Made by a program: the position numbers and the translations under genes
The notes under the pieces: generated by a model
The model's database searches: none
Seen by the model: the letters and a program-made list of their open reading frames with translations, nothing else
What the model was told of the DNA's origin: nothing
In this document: positions 18,339 to 21,070 of the stretch, piece by piece
Position numbering within the stretch: the stretch's first letter is position 1
Layout of the letters: each line of letters begins with the position of its first letter
Origin: Cruorifilaria tuberocauda
Taxonomy: Eukaryota; Nematoda; Chromadorea; Rhabditida; Onchocercidae
DNA: 21,070 bases
Assembly: GCA_013365365.1 (NCBI GenBank)
Contig: JABVXU010000774.1
Span: forward strand, 1 to 21,070
Reading direction: 5' to 3'

Positions 18339-20330
18339 TCAGAATATAAAAATTACATTTTTGTATGTGCGATTGTACATAAGTATCGGTAGGAATTATA
18401 TCAAGCCCTGGCGTGATTATTTCTTCTATACATTCCTTCATTTCTTATTTCTGCAATAATTCTCACATGCGTAATGATTTGGTTTCTAGGCATTTGAATC
18501 GCGTTTTAAAAACTATTTCGGAGTTTTCAACGATTACTAGATGTTTTTTTCTATCTAATTAAGTTTGTGGGTTTTTGCGAAATCTTAAATCTCATTTAGG
18601 TAGAAACTGCGAATAGACAATGAACTAGAATGTTGAATGTTGAATTATCATAATTGATATTACATATTGCAACATATTAACTGAAATCATCGCATAACTG
18701 TATTATTTTCCTTTTCTGTTGTTACATTTGTCAGTTTGAGAAAATTTTGTAGAACTCAAGTCAGTATTTTATTCGCCTCTTCCAATAATTGTTTTACTTG
18801 CTTTTCCTTCTTTATAATTAAAGATCACGGTGATTTTTTTCTCGGTTAACATTTTCTAGAACAAAATATATCAATTCTGTATTTTGATAAGCATTAAAAA
18901 ATTTTCAAGCAGATGGCATAGCCCTTGTTTTTTCCTTCAAATGATCAACCAACTTCATTTCCTTTTTTTTGAAAGAATAACAGAAAACAGAGATGAAAAA
19001 AAATTTTAAGAAATGGAACGTATCTTTAAAACATATAAATCGTATAGCGCTGATTCATTTGGTCTGATTTGTTTCTTTTTTTTTTTTTTGTTCCATATAT
19101 TTCCATCTCTATGCATTTTTGCGCAGGTTTTTTTTTATCATGCTCATAGCCGAGTTTTTCATACATCTCGGCTTCTCTTTTGCCCTTTCTCTCCTTTCGA
19201 GAAGATCACGTAAATCAGGTTAGAAATATTATTTCATAGGAAAATGCAGGATATTTCAGAGAGATCTTTAATATATATGCTTTCTAAATCAACGTTAATT
19301 ATATGTTTCGTTTTAAAAGCATATAATTTTTCATATTATTAGCCGATTGAGAAATTATTTGCTCATTTTATCGATAGATATATTAAGATTTGAGCAATAT
19401 ATATAGAGTTAAGGAAGTGAGCTTAAATCAAATTGCTAATAAATGATAGGAATAGTCTATATTGTTTACCTAATGGACAAAAGTATTATATATACTATCC
19501 TGTATTTGTTCACTATAAATCAATTTTGCTCAAAATATATATTTTTTTTTTGAAGTTGCTTTTTGGCATATTTTTTTGCAGTAATGTTTAAATTATTCAA
19601 ACTTTTCAAGTATTCTGTAGCAATTGTTTTTTTTTTGCCTAAAAAAATTATTCAAGTAATTGTCATTTTTAATTTTTGCATTATTATACAGGTTATTTAT
19701 TTTATCATTTGTCATCTTCGTTATTTTATTGGGCATTATAAATCATCGAGAAATGCTATAAAAAAATTTTTTCACACATCAATTAATTGCAATAATTAAT
19801 AAAAATTACACATCAAATAAATGTACATTGAAATATTGAAAACAGGTAAATAATTGAAAAGTCATTGAGAAGATTGTTAACTCACCTTTTCTTCATTTTG
19901 TTATGTTTCAAATTAAAATTGAATGAAATATCGAAATTTCACTTTCATTCAAGGAAAAATTGATATCGTAAAATTAAATATAAAATGAATTTTGCTAATG
20001 AAATAGTTGCTAATGGAGCTCATTACATATGAATGATTAATATAGTAAGATTTATTTTGAAAATATTTTCAATTCGATAGAATTTCATTTAAATAAAATT
20101 CATACATAATCCTTTTTATTTAAGTTCACCATTAAATATTTCAAAATTTAAAAGTTATCTTTATATATTTTCTAAAAATATCAAAAATTATCATTGCAAT
20201 GATACTATTTTAAAAAAGAAATTTTTAAACTTTTCACTGGAAAATTTTTATTTTTATTTCACTAAACTAAAGAATTTTTGAGATATTTGCAAAATATGTT
20301 ACATTTCATTCCAATTATCTCTCCTAATAT
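18339..20330. other. AT-rich 3' flank, no gene
   Basis: No exon-like block, tRNA or other RNA gene is seen. ORFs at 19013-19213 and 19563-19799 are Phe/Ile/Lys-rich frames over poly-T DNA. A small GC-rich stem (19148-19154 with 19167-19173, 12-nt loop) is present. Confidence 0.6.
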
Positions 20331-20338
20331 TACTACTC

Positions 20339-20378
20339 TTTCCCTCTCTCTCTTTCTCTCTCTCCCTCTCTCTCTCTT
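20339..20378. repeat. (TC)n microsatellite, imperfect
   Basis: TC units with CCC and TTT interruptions. Confidence 0.93.
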
Positions 20379-20574
20379 ATGAATAAGAAAATGAAACGTC
20401 TGATTGTTTAGCATAGCAAATGTTATAGAAGTGTTCATCAAGTTTCAATTCCAAGAATTGAAGGTAATGAAAGAATATTATAAATGTGGAGAGTAAGAGT
20501 GTTACATAGAAAGAATAAATAATTTTTTTTAAATAGCAACTGGTTATATTTATCATATCTGTCTATCTCATTTT

Positions 20575-20619
20575 TTCTCTCCCTCCTCTCTCCCTCCTCT
20601 CTCTCTCTCTCTCTCTCTG
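20575..20619. repeat. (TC)n microsatellite, imperfect
   Basis: CTCCCTCCTCTC-type repeats passing into pure TC units. The DNA from 20620 to the window end is otherwise AT-rich, with TTTAA and AAT runs and no gene. Confidence 0.93.
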
Positions 20620-20734
20620 TTTGATAGTTAGTTCAAGAAATGATGTAAAAAAAAAAAAAGATTCAAATTTTGCTTTGTTCATTGTTTCTTAACATTTTGT
20701 ACAACAGCAAAAATATATGTATGTCTGTCATTTG

Positions 20735-20794
20735 TTTGTTTGCAAACAAAATTGTAGCTCGAACTCTTTCCAATCAAATTGCAAAGAGTTCGAG
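20735..20794. repeat. Palindrome plus hairpin
   Basis: TTTGTTTGCAAACAAA (20735-20750) is a perfect 16-bp palindrome holding TGTTTGC on both strands, a match to the forkhead (FOXA/PHA-4 type) consensus. Eight bases on, CTCGAACTCTTT (20758-20769) pairs perfectly with AAAGAGTTCGAG (20783-20794) around a 13-nt loop. Function unknown. Confidence 0.85.
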
Positions 20795-21070
20795 GAAAAA
20801 ATAGTAAAGTAATTTTAGTTTTTTTGTTTAATTCGATTGAAGTCAATTCATTTAATTTAATTTAATTTCATATTAAACTGAACTGAATGAATAAAAAGAA
20901 TTATTCATTTGATAGAATACTGAAAGTTAAGAATTTTCTTCAAAAGCCTATCAAAATAATAACTCGAAAAAGAGATCAGATTATTTTGGAAATTTATAAA
21001 ATATATATAAATTGAAAACAAATAATAATGGTATTATTAAGAGTACTAGTAATAATAATTAATAATAATA

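Noticed and set aside
19563..19799. 78-codon + ORF resembling a membrane protein
   Set aside because: Its Phe/Ile/Val content follows from poly-T rich DNA; no other support.
1..21070. tRNA, rRNA, CRISPR, prokaryotic operon or transposase
   Set aside because: Looked for cloverleaf B-box patterns, regular spacer arrays and recognisable transposase frames; none found by eye.

Overview
The window looks like nuclear DNA of a parasitic nematode, most likely a filarial or other clade III (Spirurina) worm. Seen in the sequence: a very AT-rich background, one gene split into many small exons by 69-401 nt GT-AG introns, TTTCAG-type acceptors, a probable trans-splice acceptor just before the start codon, and TC/GA and AAAT microsatellites. 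Nothing bacterial, viral or plasmid-like was seen. The taxonomic placement is inference; no ribosomal or mitochondrial marker is present.

The one confident gene is a beta-catenin on the + strand, 11177-18136, about 993 codons in 18 coding exons, which I assign to the BAR-1 (Wnt-signalling) class. It has an unusually long Pro/Gln/Ser-rich N-terminal extension, a phosphodegron that aligns without gaps to the GSK3/CK1/beta-TrCP site of human beta-catenin, a short linker without a recognisable alpha-catenin-binding segment, the full Armadillo array, and a long Gln/Asn/Ser/Pro-rich C-terminal tail. All exon phases agree. The one problem is a 53-nt exon-like segment with good splice sites at 15440-15492, which would add an in-frame stop and sits directly before a 22-bp perfect hairpin. 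I leave it out of the coding model.

Bases 1-3240 are repeat-rich, AT-rich DNA: diverged copies of a module of about 205-240 nt, AAAT tracts, TC/GA microsatellites and two tandem duplications. Bases 3240-11146 hold no gene I can establish. This 5' flank does contain GC-richer, exon-like islands, several short ORFs, hairpins, and a possible 5' leader exon ending in a consensus donor at 10931. Bases 18137-21070 hold the polyadenylation signal, the second copy of a 74-nt direct repeat whose first copy lies in the last intron, AT-rich DNA, more TC microsatellites and two small palindromic structures. The two 74-nt copies bracket the last coding exon.

All comparisons with human beta-catenin and C. 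elegans BAR-1/HMP-2 are from memory, with human residue numbers as remembered. They should be confirmed by alignment.
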